64,000 nucleotides of DNA. Origin: Buxus sempervirens (taxonomy: Eukaryota > Streptophyta > Magnoliopsida > Buxales > Buxaceae). The number at the start of each line of letters is the position of its first letter. Within the stretch, counting starts at the first letter, position 1. This document shows, piece by piece, positions 1 through 12,029 of the stretch. The notes beneath the pieces were generated by a model. That model made no database searches and was not told where the DNA came from. It saw only the letters and a program-made list of their open reading frames with translations. The translations under genes and the position numbers were made by a program. The DNA is taken from NCBI GenBank assembly GCA_947561395.2, contig OX387185.1:18068366-18132365 (forward strand), given 5' to 3'.

Positions 1-517
1 TTGGAAAATTGCATAAATTGTTTTATAATATGCATGATGCTACTTACTGAGACAATTGTCTCACGCGAGTTTTGTTTTATCGGTTTTGTTTTCAGATCCA
101 GCAAGTGAGACGCGTAGAGGGGCAGAAGCTGAGGGTTATCCAGATTAGGCCAGAGGATTACTATTTTCATCCCGACTAGACTATAGAAGGCCACCTTTTG
201 ATGGTTATAGATATAATTTGTGGATAGTTGTAGATTACATTTTTGGATCTTGTATAAATTGTAAATGAGAAAGAGAGAAAGAAAGTGAGAACCTTAGTGA
301 ACTTTACTTTAAATCTGTAGATGTTGGATGGTTTAGTTTTTTTTTAATGATGTAAATTGTCTATATGTGTTGTGTCTATCAGGTTTTGGTTTGAGGGCTT
401 AGCCCATTCTTATACATACAGGCGTTATATAGCAGTTTTTTTTTAAAATTTTAGGATTAGATTATAATTGCCTTGGTTAATTTCTTAAGTTATCGCATCA
501 CAATTTAGGATGCTACA
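1..517 (+). repeat. 3' part of a chromovirus-type LTR
   Basis: Non-coding. It resembles the distal part of the E, F and G LTRs read in reverse: a 16-nt palindrome TGAGACAATTGTCTCA at 48-63 next to a CTACTTACTGAG context, then a pyrimidine-rich stretch ending in TTTTCAG. A plausible LTR end (TGCTACA) falls at 511-517. The start lies outside the window. No primer-binding site follows, so this is a 3' LTR end, a solo LTR or a fragment. The boundary is an inference. Confidence 0.45.
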
Positions 518-779
518 GAGGAGGTCCTGGAGCAGTGTATGGGACTCCTTTGAAGCAAAAAAATAGTGGCTGGAAAGTTCCTTTCCAGCAGCAAAGCTAG
601 CTTCATTCCCACTTTGATTGGAGAAGAAGTGATTGGGATGGTGTTTAAGGGGATCAAGGTAGGTTTAAGGCTATAGATTTAGTGAAAAGGGGTAGTTCGG
701 AGGTTCAGAAGATGAAGGGGAAGGGGAAGGAACAGTGGAGACTGGCCATCCTCTGTCCCATGTTCGAATTTGCCTTTTA
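518..779. other. Unassigned non-coding stretch
   Basis: I recognise no gene or repeat family here. It lies between a chromovirus LTR tail and a Tat-type LTR fragment, so it is probably old transposon sequence. Confidence 0.4.
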
Positions 780-1406
780 TAGAACACTGGGAAAAAACTG
801 CATACTCAGAGCGGTTTTGCCGAAAATGAACAGTAACCGCACATACCATGCGGTTTGGTTGAAACCACAGGGTATGTACGGTTTTGGCCCCGTCTTTTCA
901 GCATTTAATAGGGGGACAAATTGGTTAGGTGCAGTCTGACGCGCCATGCAACCGTATTGTAAGTACGGTTACTTTTCGTGCGCCGCTTGCTCTGATTGGC
1001 TCACGCGGGCGGTGGCCAAAAAATCGACCGTACTTCATATGCGGTTTTTTCCCCTTTTTTTTGGTTGAGTTGATGGCTGAGGTGACTCAGCCACCCATTC
1101 AGACGAATTAGGCTTCCCCAATTTTTATTATTTCCTATTTATCTTAATTATTTTAATTAAGATATTTTAACTTTGACTGATTTGCCCCTGGGACTGTTTT
1201 GCTTATATCTTCTCCGTCCTAGCTTCGATTCCTGCAAACTTAATTGCGTTGGAACCGTATCAGAATGCTCTACCCATTGGAATAGGGTATAACAATCAAT
1301 TTAGACTCAGGGGGAAAGTAATCTTTTGCTCTTAAGGGTTTAGACCTGTCTTTTAGGGTTTTACTTTCGGGCTTTTTACGGGGAGTGCAAAAATGAGGTG
1401 CTTACA
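780..1406 (-). repeat. Fragment of a Tat-type LTR related to element B
   Basis: The right end (GTGCAAAAATGAGGTGCTTACA) parallels the right end of B's LTR at 40255-40277. The block at 1195-1290 parallels 40060-40140 in B's LTR (shared wording around 'gcaaactYagttgcgttRgaaccgt'). It contains palindromes of the ACCGTA-N7-TACGGT kind at 836-854, 951-969 and 1027-1045, as in B, but not at a fixed 28-bp step. No PPT lies to the right, so 1407 onward is flanking DNA. The left limit is uncertain. Confidence 0.55.
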
Positions 1407-1809
1407 CACGTGTTGCACGGTTTTTGGAAAACCATCAGACATGATATGGTCTCCAGAGTCTTGAATCTCTGAAAGACCGAATTGCAAGCTTTTTAACATC
1501 GCAATTCTCAAGAATAATTCCTGATTGACTGTTGCACTGTTACACACTCTTCACAGTGCTGATTTGTTAAGGTCGTGATTTTCATGCATTAACCATCTTG
1601 TATTATTCTGTCATGGCACAAGAGCACCATTCACGGTGTAAATGATCTCGTCACACACGACACCTCGTTCATAAGTTGAAAAGAAACTGATCAAGATTTC
1701 TGATAAACAGGTACGACATCTTACATTCAAAGCATCATTCATAACACTGCATTTGCATTGAAAAAGGACTGCAATGAATTCTTCCAAGGCTCTAACTTCA
1801 TCTTCACAG
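1407..1809 (+). other. Left flank of element C (leader or gag start of element D)
   Basis: The sequence right of element C (52202 onward) is the inside of a gag gene, so by TSD logic 1407-1809 should be the upstream part of the same element D. An in-frame ATG exists at 1774, which would add 12 codons before the CTAAG target site, but no recognisable gag sequence precedes it. Treat the assignment as inference. Confidence 0.4.
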
Positions 1810-1814
1810 CTAAG

Positions 1815-4473
1815 TGTCAGCACCCCATTTTTGCACCATAAAATTGTCCAAAAAGCATATCTCAAACTGGCATATATGTGGGCACATAAGTCGAGGTTTT
1901 TTTTTTATAATGTACCCGTCTTTTTGAAATAACAAGCCCATAATAAAGAGAATTCTGAGCTGATTCCGATGCACCAAACCGTGCTCAAATCGGATCTCAA
2001 ACGGCTAAGTTATGAATAAAAGAAATAAAGGGTAGTTTAGGGATTTTTACAAAACCGAAATTGGATGCCACATGGCAGCCACTTGTACGCCATGGTAGCT
2101 GCCATGTAACCAATGATAAATTAAAATTTTGTGGGGTTGTTTTAGTAAATAAGTAAATTTCCTAATTGGGTTTCTTATGCAAATAAATAACAAAGTTAAT
2201 AAAAGTTTAAGGTTAAAAAAATAATAATAATAAAAATAAACAAAGAGAAATGAGTTGGACGAATTGGTCTAACTCATATTCTCTTGAGATATTAAGACAA
2301 AGCTTAAAAAAAATATATAAGCCTAATAAAAATGTGGGACAACATGGACTTTGACCAAACCTAATTGAATGAGGGTGTTTAAGAGAGGAAGAGGAAGACG
2401 AAGAGTTAAGGGTTTAAGAGAGGAAGATGAAGGGTTAGTTGTTTAAGAGAGGAAGAAGGGAAGTTAAGGAAATGAAAGGTTTAGGAGAGGAAGAGGAAAG
2501 GTTAGGGGTTAAGAATTTGAAGGGGTGAGAATTCTCTATAAAAGGGCTTGAAGTTGGGAGCAAAAGAGGAGAAGAAAAAAAAGAAGAGAGTTCTAAAAAA
2601 AAAAGAAGCAAAGAGGGAAGTGAGAAAAAGGAGGAAAAAGTTTGTGCAAGAGGGAAGAGGGAACATCTAGAGTTGAGCTCATTAGCTTCCGGGAAATCAA
2701 TCTTATACCAGGTTTTTTTTCTCTATTTTTGTATGTTTATTTTTAATCAAGTATTTTTGTGTTGTTGGATTGTCAAATAATATAAAACATGTCATTTTTA
2801 TGCTATGGCCAAATTATTATTATTATTATTTTTTTCTCTTTCATGGTGTTGTTCAATTGTCACATAAAAAAAAATGATATATCAATATTATAGCCAGATT
2901 TTTTTTTAGTGTTGTTTAATTATCAAATAGATAAAAAAAATGATATGATAGTCACTTTTTTTTTTTATGGCCGAAGCATGCATGTATCCTAGGTCCTAAA
3001 TTCGAATCACTGTTATGGCCAAGACATAACAGTGGTTCTTGGTTAGAATCTCTGAGTTTTTTTGTGTTGAATTGTTAATGAATGGAATGATAACCATGCC
3101 TATTGATTTTTTTTCTTTTTGTAAAACATGATCATTTGATGCATGGCCGAACTTGTTAAATTTTTTTAACAGAGGAGGTGTTCGGTCATGGTTGATTTCA
3201 TTTGGCATTTACTCATTCTCATGTTGCTCAAGTTAAAGTGTTCAAATAAAAGAAACAATAGCTAAAATGTAGAATTGAAAGGAGAATTGGTCATGCTGTT
3301 GGAAGGCCGAACCTGTTAAAAAAAAACAGGTTGTTCTTAAAGCTCATCGAGTGAAGAAAAACAGTTAAAAAAACCAGCTTTAAGATCATTCATTTCGACT
3401 GTTCTTTGTGCTGTAGAATTGAGGAGAATTGTTTCAATAGCATCATTGGATGCTGTTGAGAGGCCGAACTTGGTAAAAAAAAAAAACAACAGTCGCAAGT
3501 GGCTGTTGGACAGCCACCAGAGGCTGTTCTTAAATGGTTATTTTTTTTTTTCTGAAAGTTGGGAATTGGAGGAAATAAAAGGAGGAGAATAGACAGTGAA
3601 GGAGCATGAGGGATGGGGAATTGGCACATCCGAAATGGCTGAGCCTGGTTAGAGAAAATGAACAGCCGCAGGTGGCTGTTGGACAGCCACTAGCGGTTGT
3701 TCTCCAAATTTTTTTCTCTACTTTCCTTTGAGAATTGGGGGGAATAAAGAGAGGTTACAGTGAAATAAGAAAGAGGGATTGAAAGATGGGGAAGTCAAAT
3801 GAAAAAAATTTCTGTTGAACGATTGTATTTGGGGGTGGAGTTTTGAGAATTTGATAAAAATTTGGCCTAATTTGCTATTCTACAAAATGAAAGGATTGAA
3901 AAATAACTTATTGTATTTTATGTTTTAGTCCTTCTTTAAAATCTTTTTTTAAGAACCTTTAGTTTTCAATTATAATTTCTTTATTTCTTTCATGTTATTT
4001 CTTTAACTTTTTTTTTCTCTCTCAATTTCTTTTTAGATAACATGCTTAACTAACATTTTTAATTTTTCTTAATTTCTTAATTAATTTTTAGATAATATGC
4101 TTAATTAACATACTTAATAATCAAATTTTTATTCTTTTCTTAATTTCTTTGATAATATGCTTAAATAACATATTTATTTTCCTTAATTATTTTTAGACAT
4201 TTGTCACTTTTATGACAACTTTTTTTTTCTCAAAATCCTTAGAAATACGAACAATATATATATATAGAAATTATCATAAAAGAAAAGAAAGAAAGAATAA
4301 GAAAAAGCATAAGGAAAGCAATAAAAAAATATGATTGAGTTTTTTTTAATAAATGCTTTGTGTAAATAAATTAGCATAAAAAAAGGAAAAAAATATAAGA
4401 AAAGAGAAAAAAAACATAAAATAAAAGATTAAATGATGTGGCTAAGGATTGTATTTTTTTTAGTTGACCATAG
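1815..4473 (+). repeat. 5' LTR of element C, first segment
   Basis: Begins TGTCAGCACCCCATTTTTGC and matches the 3' LTR from 49338 closely throughout. TATAAAAG at 2537-2544 is the likely core promoter; upstream of it, at 2377-2515, are four imperfect purine-rich repeats each containing GTTTAAGAGAGG or a close variant. Two copies of the hairpin GTGGCTGT-TGG-ACAGCCAC lie at 3499-3517 and 3672-3690; in the 3' LTR this part is collapsed. The LTR is interrupted at 4469-4473 (CATAG) by element B and resumes at 40278. Confidence 0.9.
2537..2544 (+). promoter_or_regulatory. TATA box of element C 5' LTR
   Basis: TATAAAAG in a purine-rich context, conserved at 50055-50062 in the 3' LTR. It lies about 720 bp into the LTR, a usual place for a U3 promoter. 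The initiation site is not visible. Confidence 0.65.
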
Positions 4474-5272
4474 TGTGCGCACCCCCGATTTTCGGGTCGC
4501 ACGACGAGGTGCATGAAGAAATGATGCTCGCCTCGGGACTGGTTTGGAGTCGCCACTGCCTGAGAGGTGCAGGCAGACACAAAAAGGGCACCTATTCGGG
4601 GCCTAATTATTCTGGTCTGCGGCTTATTAGAGTTTTGAGTAAGTTCTCGGTTACGTCTAGGGAAGTCCGAAGACACCCTAGCCCGCCCCGTCGATTGACA
4701 GGTCCCGTGGGTCTCCTTGGTCTTGAGTCGACTTAAGTCTCACCCTTCCTAAACCAGCATGCACACTTATTTGGTCTGAGTGGGACCCTCTGGTGGTGTG
4801 GGCCCCTTTTTTATTTGATTTTATCTTTTTATCAATTAGTGAGGCGGGTCTGATATGGGCCCTGTTGGAAGGCCCAGAGGAATCCAAGTTGGGCTAAAGT
4901 CAAGCCCAAGGCCCAAATCGGGTTATTGGGTAACCCTTATTGGATTTTGGCTATTTGATTTGAAGGTTTATTTATATTTACACAATTTATCGGGTTTGAG
5001 TTTTTTATGGCCCATTGGGCTTGGGTTTGGCCCACGGGCAGTTAATCATGTGGCCTTGAGTCCGTTTATCAAAACGGGCCTTGGTTAGGCCATTCGGGAT
5101 GTGGGCCCCATTGGAGGGCCCACGAAGCCTTGGTGGGCCCACCTAGGCCCACAGTCTCAAGAATTGGCTTGGAATTATCCAAGAAGCCCAATTAATCGGG
5201 TCAAGTTTAAACGGGTCGGATTGGGTCCAACCGGGTTAGAAAAATTACTTTTTTAAGTTACCTTATCGAGTG

Positions 5273-5375
5273 ACCGTATTTCAATCACGGTCTGGGCTAA
5301 ACCGTAATTTTAATACGGTTCAGGCCAGACCGTAGATTAATTACGGGCACGCCTGAACCGCTCTGAGTTTACGGT
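5273..5375. promoter_or_regulatory. 28-bp-step palindrome array in LTR of B (array 1)
   Basis: Four 19-nt copies start at 5273, 5301, 5329 and 5357, exactly 28 bp apart, on the plan ACCGTA-N7-TACGGT. The first three are near-perfect palindromes with different bases inside; the fourth has the centre CTGAGTT, as in element A. The same array is at 38577-38679 in the other LTR. Function unknown; dimeric protein binding sites or hairpins are the obvious readings. Confidence 0.75.
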
Positions 5376-6153
5376 TTTCATCCGAACTTGCATTCTTGTG
5401 CCAATTTCGACCGGAATCAATTCTGTGGTCTTCTTGGAATGTTCTTCAATGTCTGGGCTGATTCCACTGTCTTCAGAATCCTTCATTTCCTTCATTTGGC
5501 CTAAAAGGCCATTTTTCCTTCTTCCCTTTGTTTTTCTTGAAGCAACAAGACTTTATCTTGATTATTTGCAGCCAAATTCAAGAATGGGAAAGGGGGAATT
5601 TACAGGGGAAGATCTAAGGAGTACAAACTCCTTTTGTATTTGCAAGCATCATTAATCAAAATACTGCTTTTTTATTGTTCTATGGGTTCATCCTTTATTT
5701 CATGGAATGTTGCTCATTTGCATGGGAGGATTCCACCAAAACTAAACAAGTTGATTAGTAAACATGTGATAAGATAAAAAAGAACGAATACAAAGTCACT
5801 TATATGAAGGAATTTGCATGTATATCAAAAGAAAGAAGCCATTAGAGATGTTACCCTACTATTACTTCTGGATTTGTTGATGTATGGATTCTCCGAAAAT
5901 TCTGGCAGCGCTTCCGCGTCCTTCGGGTTTTCTTAGGATGATTTTGAAAGAGGTTTGCTAAGGTGGAATTGAATGGAGGCTAAAAGAGAGGGATTAGGCA
6001 TGGTTTAAGTAGGATGGGGGTATTTTGGGTATTGAAAATGTTTGGGTATTGGGCATGGTGACAAATGGGCAGAGTTTGGTCGTGAAGAGCACCTGGAGGA
6101 AGAGGGTTTCGGCCAGGGGATCAGGGTTGTCCAAATGAGGGGGGTGGCCTCTC

Positions 6154-6163
6154 TATTTATAGG
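6154..6163 (-). promoter_or_regulatory. TATA box of the LTR of B
   Basis: Minus-strand CCTATAAATAG, immediately downstream (element direction) of the palindrome array at 6177-6251. The same arrangement is in the 5' LTR near 39460, where it would drive the element. Position and sequence are typical of a plant core promoter. Confidence 0.7.
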
Positions 6164-6176
6164 CAAAATTTTTGTG

Positions 6177-6251
6177 CCCGTACTTGAACTACGGGCATGC
6201 CTTGCCCGTACTTTAAGTACGGGCGTGCCTTGCCCGTACTTCAAGTACGGG
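6177..6251. promoter_or_regulatory. 28-bp-step palindrome array in LTR of B (array 2, next to TATA)
   Basis: Three 19-nt copies start at 6177, 6205 and 6233 (CCCGTAC-N5-GTACGGG type), again exactly 28 bp apart with 9-bp spacers. It ends within about 15 bp of the TATA box in element direction. The other LTR has the same at 39481-39555, and two further copies at 39647 and 39675. Confidence 0.75.
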
Positions 6252-6321
6252 CGAAAAACGCACATTTTCAAATCTCGCAAAATCGGCCGTACGGGACGCG
6301 TGTCTCGCCGTACAGCGACAC

Positions 6322-8671
6322 ACTTCGCGGGCTTCCTGGAGCAACCCCTGATTGGTTTCCACTTGGATCTCGAAGCTTGCTCACCCACACTTCGCGGGTT
6401 TTTTGGAGCAATTTCTTGATTTTAATTTAGATTAAAAGGGTTGGGATTGGACTTAAGCTCAACAACTTGTTTCGGCATCGATGCAAGATGCTCAACAATG
6501 TTCTTTTCTTCTTGTTTGTTCCATTAAAGCTTTTAGGTGATTTCCAATTTGTGGCTTTCTTTTATCTTTCAGCAGATTTAGAGTTTTTTTTTTTTTGAGC
6601 TTAGAGGCTAGATGAGGGTTGATGATGGTGGTTCAGGAATGAAGGAGTCGGGAGGAGACTGCCTTGCTGCCGTTTGTCATCCGCAGAACCTCACACATCT
6701 AACCTATTCTATTTACAAAAGTGGTAAATCAAAATTACAAAAGGGCCCATTTGCCCAGAACTTCTTTATTCTGCTTTCTTCTTGAGAACTTCACCGCTCT
6801 TTCTTCATGGCATGGCCTTCTCAGCTTGGAGAAGAGTTCCTCTATCAGCTTCCCTTGTGACAAAGTAAAGGTTTCCTGGTTTGGAATGACTCCACTGGGG
6901 ATTGGTGGAAACTCTATCGTCTTTTCTCTTTACACATTTTGCTTCTTTCACTTGGTTAGGAGCTTCTGCTGAGTATGGGCACTCTGTGGGGATTGTTGGG
7001 GACAAGAGATCTTTTTGCAATTCCTTTTGCCTTGGCTTTTTCCCGGCTTGTTCTTTTTTCTGGCTTCAAGGCGTTTCTTGATGGCCTGCAAAGATCTCAC
7101 AAAGCGGTGAGGCATCTGAAATCAAGAAGATAAGCAGAATAGGTCCCTTTTTTTTTTTTGGCAAGTGATCTTAAAAGAAAAGGCAAGGCCAGCAATCACG
7201 GTGATTTGCCTTGTTAGCTCGAAGTGTTTTGGGACAGTGTGCTTGACACGTATTCCCATGAAATTCTTGACTTAGGCCAGTAAGGGTTTAAAAGCTGAGG
7301 GCTATTTCAAGGAATATCTCCCCTTTCCCAGGTTTTGGTTCCTCTCCTTCTTGAGGGTAGTTTCAGGATTTGGCGATTGAGGGCTTCTTCCCAGGGGATC
7401 AATATCTGCCCCAGCTTGAGGGTTTTTGGCCGGCTTTTATACATCATGCCTCATAGATCAAAGAGGTCTTGAAATTAGGACGAAACATCGGCTTGGTTTT
7501 AGGTCTGAGAAATGAAAGGTATCAAGGCTCAAAATTTTATCTTTTCATTCTCAGGTTTCGCTTTGTGTTTTGCCGAAGCTCATTTTTCCTCTTTTGGATT
7601 CCTTCATCACAAATCTGCACAAATCTGATTGTCACTTCTTCTGTAATCAGAAAGGACTTTCTGCTGGGACAAAATTAAGGCCGAGGTTTTGGTTTATGAA
7701 AGAAAGGGAATATGGCTCAAAGTCTTTTTGTAAATGGGTTGAGTCATGTTCTACCCTTTTCTTGATTGTTTGGACTTTAACAATGTCTGTGTTTCTTTCT
7801 TTCTTTTTCTTTTTCTTTCTGAGGCCTTTCGCTTTTTCTTCTAACATTTTTCTTTTGCCAGGGGCCGATTTTTACTTTTTGACTTGCTTGGCCTGCCCCA
7901 GTGTGCATTCTGATTTTTTTTTCTTTTCTTTTCTTTGCTTTTGCATACTTGCCTCATTTCTTCTTTGTCAAGCACTATATTCGGGGTATCTGACTCAGTG
8001 GGTTAAGAAAGAAAATTGTTAGGCTCAAGGGGTTTGACTAAGGATATGATTTGGGAAGTTTTGGGATGCAAAGCAAAGATGGCCTTTCATCCTTTTACAG
8101 AAGTTGTGACAACTTGATTGGATTGTTTCATGCAAATTCATTCAGGAATCTTACTCATCCTTTTTATTTCTTTTTCAACTTTGCCCCAGTGTGGGGTGGC
8201 TAGACACAACACGGGTATTTGAATAATACGATCAGGCCCAAAGTGTTTGACTAGTGATTCTTAAAATTCAGGATGGATCAAAGATGGCCTCTCATCCTTT
8301 CTCAAAGACATAATCGCTCAAGTCGGCCTCGGCCCTCAGCTGGTTTAGATATTTTCTCTCTTTTCTTTTCATCTTTTTCCTTTCCAGGGTTATTCTGCCC
8401 CAGTGCAAGGATGGGTTTGGGAGAAAAATCAAAGCATAGATCAGGAAATGACTGCCTTTGGCTCAGTCAAGGTTCTCATGGGACAGTATCCTGCACCCTG
8501 CTGAAAACACCTTTGAGCTATTCGGCATTTTTCCATGATCATGGTCTTACCAAAGGGTATGGTCTCAGAACAATGTCATCACCGACCAAACACTTGCACA
8601 TTTTTTTTATTTATTATGCAGAATTAAAAGGTATTTACATCAAAAAGCATCAAAGTAAATTAAACCTCCCT
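6322..8671 (-). other. 3' non-coding region of element B
   Basis: No coding potential. It contains a 67-bp-spaced direct repeat (CACACTTCGCGGG at 6320 and 6387). It is homologous in reverse to the 3' region of C (46460-48700): for example GATCATGGTC...GGTCTCAGA near 8538-8575 matches 46670-46735. Two copies of AGATGGCCTYTCATCC lie near 8078 and 8284, and an AGGACGAAAC motif near 7478. In B the region follows gag directly, without pol. Confidence 0.7.
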
Positions 8672-9742
8672 TCAAAGGCTGGCCTTGCGGATTGCAATGG
8701 GCACAGCGCTCCAGTTCCTGAGCGGTGTCTTGACTTCAACCTCCTCCGGTTCAATTCCACCAATCATGATCATATTGACGGATTTGTCTGGATCACTTTC
8801 ATCTGACGCCGCTACATCTCTTATGTCTTCATCCGGATCCTCCTCCTCTGATGAAGTATCATCTGGATCCTCACCTTGGCTTTCATATGGGTCAGGCAGA
8901 TTCCTGAGCTCAGGAGTAGATGGTGGCACTCCTTCTACTGTAACACAAGGGAGGCCAAGCCATAGGCGCATCTCAGACGAGATAGATTCCGGTTCAGATT
9001 CGGGTGATAGTGGATCCGTAAGGGAATAGAGATTCGGTTCCAAAGTGGCAGACATACAGTCAGGAGGCCCTTCAGCATTCCTTTGAGGGGGTACTCTTGA
9101 GCTATCCACTGATGAATCTTGGGCAGGTGACCTGCCTTGATACCATAATCCTGTAGAGCTACCCGCTCCTTCTTTGGCCGGAGGTGATGGAGAATCACTA
9201 ATCCATCCACAGTTGTTTGGACCTTGTGGTCCCGTGACCTCTTCACTACTTTGAGGATCATCCTCAAGTGCACAGATGTGGGCATCCAGCCCCTTTTCAG
9301 TCTTAGATTCCTTAATGGGAGTAGGTGGCATGTCTCCAATCGCAGCCAATGATTTGGTTTCCTCTCGGAGATACACCCTTACTTTCTGACCTGGCTGTCC
9401 AATCAGCACTGATGGGTCAAGTTGCCCCTGGTTTTTGTCACAATTGCTCACAAAGTTTACTGGCCCACTAGTAGATGCCTTGTTATGGTCCGAAAGAGGA
9501 TTAGTCTGGACCCCTACTGGAGGAGTTGTTGCTGGGGGATCAACAGAAATTTGCTTATTGTCGATCAAATCTTGTATATCATGCCTCAAATCCCAGCAAT
9601 AGTTAGTATGATGACCAGGAGCTCCCATGTGATATTCGCAGCGCACATTAGGATTGTAATTGCGACTATTAGTCGGCTGGTGGGTAGGCTGCTTTTTCTG
9701 CAAATATCCCTTTTTCAACAAGGTTGGTAGCAATTCTGATAC
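8672..9742 (-). pseudogene. gag: Gag C-terminal half of element B (downstream of nested insertion)
   Basis: Continues in frame from the N-terminal half at 33082-34391; the GATAC target falls inside the conserved PLPY...LLPTLL segment of gag. It carries a zinc-knuckle-like CX2HX5HX4C motif (CEYHMGAPGHHTNYC), a non-standard version of the retroviral CX2CX4HX4C, and then the DPSVLIGQPGQKVRVY segment that in A leads toward protease. Instead of protease it runs into an acidic, Ser/Glu/Asp-rich tail and stops. Gag would package element RNA in virus-like particles. The gene is broken by the insertion and by two amber codons upstream. Confidence 0.85.
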
Positions 9743-11634
9743 TGTGAGACATGGGAAAAATCACCGGAATGATCATCCCTCCGTCAACACACGGGCTCAA
9801 CGCAAAAACGGGAGAGTCGCCACCATTCATGATTTTGGGGTGAGAATGGACACCAAAGGAATTAAAAAAAAGCAAAAAAAAAAGAGACAAAAGAAACATT
9901 CTAGGGTAAAAATAACCCTACTTGAAAATCAAATCCAGAGATGGGTAAGGGGATTAGATTATGAACGGGGGAAGGTGTTAGGCACCCCCATTCACCCACA
10001 CGAAGTGGTTGCCAAGTGTATGTTCATGCAAAAATAAGAAAGCTTGCTAAAATCATAGAAAACCTTGAAAAAGGACCAATGTATGATATTTTCACATGAA
10101 GATCTAAATGGGTTTTAGATCCTCTCTTATGTCAATATCATTTCTGGAATATCTCAAAAGAGGGAAATCAAAGCACAAGTTGCTCAAAAACCAAGTTAAA
10201 TCAAATTCGGAAAATTCGGTAAAAAGTATGCCATTTGTCTTGAAATCATTCAAATCCAATTCTAAATTGAACCAAACCAAATTCATTTGAAAGATTAGGG
10301 TAAATAAGAGTCTCATGCAAAATTTCACTTCATTCCGATGAAAATCATAGGAGTTATGCTCCTTTGAAGTTGCTGCTGGGGATTTTTAAAAGTGACGAGT
10401 GGGCAACTTTGAGAAATTATATAGAAAAATCCACTCCATAAAAATCCACGAAATTTGGTGTGATTGAAGTCTGTATGGCCATATTTCAAAACAAACTAGC
10501 CTCATACAAAAATCCCTTCGGATGTGCCTTGGGTGGTCTCCCGAACAGGCCCCGAAGATCACAGATTTACCCAGAAAAGTACAAATGAACAGTTCTGAGT
10601 AAATCGGATACCAATAATTCCAATGGAATCAAAAAATTATGAAACCAACTGGATTTGAAAATAGACTCATAAAGGAATACTCAGAAATAAAAATCACCCG
10701 AATCGGACTTAAAACGAACACATGGCGCTCCGTCGAAGTGACAAGTTCTGTATTTGAACCTGAACTGTCCACTTAACTTCGACAGAGAGGTGTCAAAAAT
10801 CCGTTTGACGGAAATTTATGAAATTTGGTGAAAATAAACTAGACAGCCTCACCTTTCCCATGGTTCTGAAATTGCTCCAAAATTCATTCGCACGATGAAG
10901 TTATGAGCGTCCGAAGTCAGGGTACAGGTGCTGTCCAGTTAGGCCCTTTTTGAGTAAAACCAATACCAAAATGTGACAAAAAGTGTGTGATTCGTGCAAA
11001 ATGAATATAAAACCTTTGAAAATCATTGCAAAACCTTCCAGAATTGATTGAGGTCATTTATTTGAGATTTATCACAATAAATGCAATAAACCCCAAATAT
11101 GAGCCTATTCCACCAAAAGAGTGTAATATGTGTGCAAGAGTGAAAAACCAAGCAAGATTAATACAACAACATATCATGCATATAGATTCAACAAGATAGG
11201 TTCTAGCATAGCCTAGGGTTCCGTTCCATTATCGTTTCCCTCTGTTCTCTCTCCCCGTTAAACACGGTTCTTCGAGATAATCAAGGGTACTTTGATTATA
11301 GAACGGTTTTCAATCATTCAAAAGCCTTATGCTACATGGGTTCTAGCACTAGGGTCAATCCCCAGTCTCGTTTCTCCTAGATCCCGCCTTCACGTTTTAC
11401 GGCTAGGGGGGTCTTGAGATACTTTGAGCCGGGGAAGGATTTCCACACACAAAAAGAGGCTTTATTCTACAGAAAGGTAGAGGAAGAGATCTAGATCTAA
11501 TAAATTAAATACAGAAAATAAATGAGGGTTGAGGCTTACCTGGGGTTCTGGAAGCAATCCGGCAGCGGTTCCCTTCTTCACTCGGAGTTCTTCGATCTCC
11601 AAAAACTTCGTCCTTTGCTTGAAGAGGAGCCTCC

Positions 11635-11645
11635 TATTTATAGGC
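11635..11645 (-). promoter_or_regulatory. TATA box of LTR of A
   Basis: Minus-strand CTATAAATAGG; the same sequence is at about 32686-32696 in the 5' LTR, where it would start genomic RNA. It lies about 150 bp downstream of the palindrome array in element direction. Confidence 0.65.
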
Positions 11646-11797
11646 AAAGGCTAAGGTCATTGGTAGAAACAACTTAATGTCTAGAACCCCCCAACCTTAA
11701 CCCTAGGGTTGTTTCCGAGATTTCCCCTCATTAAATGAGGGACATGATGGTAACAAGTGATTTCTCTCGGAAAACCCTAATTTTGAGCAAACTTAAT

Positions 11798-11939
11798 GTA
11801 TCCGGTATATCAGACCGGATACAAAAGGGCCTTAAGGTATCCGGTACATGGTACCGGATACACTAAGGCTCACATGTATCCGGTATGTTCCACCGGATAC
11901 ACAAAGGAGTACTTGTATCCGGTCTGAGTAACCGGATAC
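11798..11939. promoter_or_regulatory. 39-bp-step palindrome array in 3' LTR of A
   Basis: Four 25-nt palindromes GTATCCGGT-N7-ACCGGATAC start at 11798, 11837, 11876 and 11915, exactly 39 bp apart with 14-bp spacers. Arms are perfect in all four; centres differ (ATATCAG, ACATGGT, ATGTTCC, CTGAGTA). The other LTR has the same at 32850-32991. Each arm contains CCGG, which can carry both CG and CHG methylation. Confidence 0.9.
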
Positions 11940-12029
11940 AGGTAAAAGTTCATTTTCTTCAATTTCTGTGCTGGCTTTCAAGGAGATAACGATTTTTTAT
12001 GATTGTTTGTGCAATTTGGGGTGTCTACA

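Larger units (their letters stand above)
4474..6321 (-). repeat. 3' LTR of element B, truncated
   Basis: Matches 37778-39625 base for base over 1848 bp with roughly 17 substitutions that I noticed by eye. The remaining 652 bp of the intact copy (39626-40277, the U3 start in element orientation) are missing, and so is any PPT. Loss of the U3 start makes this copy unable to close a replication cycle. Confidence 0.88.
9743..12029 (-). repeat. 3' LTR of element A
   Basis: In element orientation starts TGTAGACACCCC and ends CATGTCTCACA. TATA box CTATAAATAGG (minus strand) at about 11635-11645. The U3 start holds a four-copy palindrome array at 11798-11939. Nearly identical to 30795-33081. Confidence 0.95.

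Noticed and set aside
6005..6430. Overlapping open frames on both strands near 6000-6400
   Set aside because: They overlie the 28-bp palindrome array in the LTR, whose symmetry yields open frames on both strands.
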